Source: Dehalococcoidales bacterium | Lineage (GTDB): Bacteria > Chloroflexota > Dehalococcoidia > Dehalococcoidales > RBG-16-60-22 | Length of the DNA stretch: 6,920 nucleotides | Direction of reading: 5' to 3' | NCBI GenBank assembly: GCA_030615475.1 | Contig: JAUWZF010000056.1 | Span: 1-6,920 of the forward strand | Shown: piece after piece, positions 5,825-6,920 of the stretch | Layout of the letters: every line of letters begins with the position of its first letter | How positions within the stretch are numbered: position 1 is the stretch's first letter | The notes under the pieces: model-generated | Told to the model about the DNA's origin: nothing | Database searches by the model: none | The model's input: the letters and a program-made list of their open reading frames with translations, nothing else | Translations under genes and position numbers: made by a program

Positions 5825-6829
5825 ATGAAACATGATATTTTTGTCGCGCATGTAGAAGAAGACTTTGATATCGCCTTGGAAATAGCCCTGGGCCTGGAAC
5901 AGGCGGGGCACAGCACCTGGACCTACGAAGCCGACAGTATACCAGGTCCCTCTTACCTGGTGCAGACCGGACAGGCGGTTGAAGACGCTCAAGCCATCAT
6001 CGTCATTATATCACCACCTTCCGTCAGCTCCCGGCAGGTAACCAAGGAAATAGTCCGGGCCCATGAAGCGGGTAAAGACTTTATACCAGTAAGAAGGGAT
6101 ATCTCCCATATTGAGTTTCAAAATCGCCAGCCGGAATGGCGAGAAGCCATCGGGGCAGCGGCCTCAATAGAGATAACCGCAGACGGTCTAGAAGATGTTA
6201 TTCAGCGCATATTAGATGGTATTAAATTCCTTGGCATTAAACCACAACCGGAAATTAACCATGCTCACATTAAAAAGATACGTAAAGCGCTAGACGAACT
6301 AAAGAGGCAAATCACTCCAGAAGAAGTTGCCAAACCGGAGGAATCAGCAGAGCAACCGGAAGAACCGGTTGAGCAACCCGAGGAACCAGTAAAGCCACCG
6401 GAGGAACTGCCCAAGCCACCGGAGGAACTGCCCGAGCCACCGGAGGAACTGCCCGAGCCACCGGAGGAACCGCCCGAGCCACCCGAGGAACCGCCTAAGC
6501 CACCGAAGGAACCGGAGCCGGATATCTCCGGAAAACGAAAGAAAATTATTAGAAATATCGCAATAGCGGCCGCAGCCGTGGTCATTATTGTCATAGTCGT
6601 AGTTTTCCTCAGCGGGTTATTCGTAAAACATTCTTTAGATATTGTGATAAGCCCTGCCGACGGCGGCACCGTCTCACCGGCCGGCGGCGACTATGATGCC
6701 GATTCTCAAGTGACCCTTACGGCCACGCCTGCCGAGGGATACATCTTCGATAGATGGAGCGGCGATGTCACCGGCCAATCAACCTCCGTCACCCTTACCA
6801 TGGACGGTGGAAAAAGTATCGTCGCCTAA
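5825..6829 (+). CDS. TIR-domain membrane protein with Pro/Glu repeat linker and extracytoplasmic InlB-B-like repeat; frame interrupted by TAA
   Basis: 334 residues to the stop. Residues 1-138 form a TIR fold: DIFVAHVEEDFDIALEIAL (4-22) as betaA/alphaA, WTYEADSIPGPSYL as the BB loop, AIIVIISPPSVSS, then VTKEIVRAHEAGKDFIPV (72-89). This last block parallels SARM1 VHKEIVTALSCGKNIVPI and places Glu75 at SARM1's catalytic Glu642, so NAD+ cleavage is possible. Residues 170-231 are acidic Pro/Glu heptads. KRKK (237-240) precedes a single helix (about 241-263), predicting N-inside topology. Residues 270-334 are one InlB-B-like/bacterial repeat domain (PADGGTVSPAGGDYDADS, then ATPAEGYIFDRWSG), which ends abruptly at SIVA where the family normally continues into a short Phe-containing strand. 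The frame is open and repeat-coding beyond the stop. No clear Shine-Dalgarno precedes ATG; the frame closes at TAG 5789 with no other start between. Role unknown: signalling or defence are the usual roles of bacterial TIR proteins. Confidence 0.8.
   Translation: MKHDIFVAHVEEDFDIALEIALGLEQAGHSTWTYEADSIPGPSYLVQTGQAVEDAQAIIVIISPPSVSSRQVTKEIVRAHEAGKDFIPVRRDISHIEFQNRQPEWREAIGAAASIEITADGLEDVIQRILDGIKFLGIKPQPEINHAHIKKIRKALDELKRQITPEEVAKPEESAEQPEEPVEQPEEPVKPPEELPKPPEELPEPPEELPEPPEEPPEPPEEPPKPPKEPEPDISGKRKKIIRNIAIAAAAVVIIVIVVVFLSGLFVKHSLDIVISPADGGTVSPAGGDYDADSQVTLTATPAEGYIFDRWSGDVTGQSTSVTLTMDGGKSIVA
6350..6517 (+). repeat. 21-bp coding repeats encoding Pro/Glu heptads
   Basis: Eight consecutive 7-residue units sit between the TIR domain and the membrane helix: two of EQPEEPV (residues 176-189), then six of [K/E]PPEE[L/P]P (190-231), the last degenerate. 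At DNA level the central units are near-identical 21-mers of the form AAG/GAG-CCACCGGAGGAACTGCCC. The product should be an extended, negatively charged polyproline-II-like spacer on the cytoplasmic side. Such arrays change length by slippage. Confidence 0.85.
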
Positions 6830-6920
6830 TTCCAAATGCACTATACCCTCGTGATAACGGTAATCCCTGCCGACGGCGGCACCGTGTCTCCGGCCGGCGG
6901 CGACTATGACGCCGATTCCC
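6652..6920 (+). repeat. 213-bp tandem repeat of the InlB-B-like domain (second copy cut by window end)
   Basis: Bases 6652-6707 recur at 6865-6920 with 52 of 56 identities and an offset of 213 bp (71 codons, in frame). Both copies encode PADGGTVSPAGGDYDADS. The four differences (GTC/GTG, TCA/TCT, GAT/GAC, TCT/TCC) are all third-position and synonymous. The array probably continues past the window. Confidence 0.85.
6830..6920 (+). pseudogene. In-frame continuation of the TIR/InlB-repeat gene after the TAA stop (partial)
   Basis: Immediately after TAA 6827-6829, the same frame reads FQMHYTLVITVIPADGG and on into a second copy of the repeat domain to the window edge. FQMHYT is the kind of linker expected between such repeats. 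The ATG at 6836 has no ribosome site, and its product would lack a signal peptide, so independent translation is unlikely. The stretch is best read as the severed C-terminal part of the upstream gene. Confidence 0.7.

Noticed and set aside
5657..5992. 111-residue - strand open frame
   Set aside because: It overlaps the TIR gene start and its promoter, and has neither a ribosome site nor a recognisable domain. The TIR frame on the opposite strand has clear family motifs.
6350..6517. CRISPR-like short tandem repeats
   Set aside because: The 21-bp units are contiguous with no spacers and keep the reading frame of the TIR protein.
6265..6669. 134-residue - strand Gly/Ser-rich open frame
   Set aside because: The Gly/Ser repeats are the antisense reading of the Pro/Glu heptad array.

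Overview
The window looks like a chromosomal stretch from an anaerobic bacterium. A Dehalococcoidia-like Chloroflexota is my best guess, but it rests only on gene content: a flavin/Fe-S reductase built for anaerobic redox chemistry, an acetyl-CoA hydrolase/CoA-transferase, and a Tat-exported formate-dehydrogenase-type fragment. No marker gene in the window settles the taxonomy.

Left half (2-4626, + strand, GC-rich): three tightly spaced genes that read as one operon. They are the 3' part of an amidohydrolase-2 family metal-dependent hydrolase, an 897-residue fusion of an Old Yellow Enzyme/2,4-dienoyl-CoA-reductase barrel with a GltD-like Fe-S/FAD/NAD(P) module, and a 441-residue CoA-transferase. 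Together they suggest a catabolic cassette acting on an organic acid or its CoA thioester: CoA activation, reduction of an activated C=C bond with NAD(P)H, and hydrolysis, hydration or decarboxylation. The substrate cannot be read from sequence. A hairpin at 4651-4687 probably ends the transcript.

Middle (4731-5021): a strong sigma70-type promoter drives three + strand tRNA genes, Leu(CAG), Arg(GCG) and Val(TAC). The GCG anticodon for arginine is unusual in a bacterium. Converging on them from the - strand is a 122-residue Tat-signal protein. It resembles the N-terminus of a formate dehydrogenase catalytic subunit but lacks the fourth cluster cysteine and the whole catalytic domain.

Right part (5414-6920): 411 bp of AT-rich DNA with no gene. 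It holds a clean - strand terminator hairpin, a short tRNA-like scrap, and a + strand promoter overlapped by an inverted repeat. It leads into a gene for an N-terminal TIR domain, a Pro/Glu heptad-repeat linker, one transmembrane helix and extracytoplasmic InlB-B-like repeats. The frame is interrupted by TAA at 6827-6829, exactly at a repeat boundary, and stays open and repeat-coding to the window edge. All four base differences between the two repeat copies, over the part visible, are synonymous. This membrane-tethered TIR protein is the most likely place for something undescribed. It retains a glutamate that aligns with the catalytic glutamate of SARM1.
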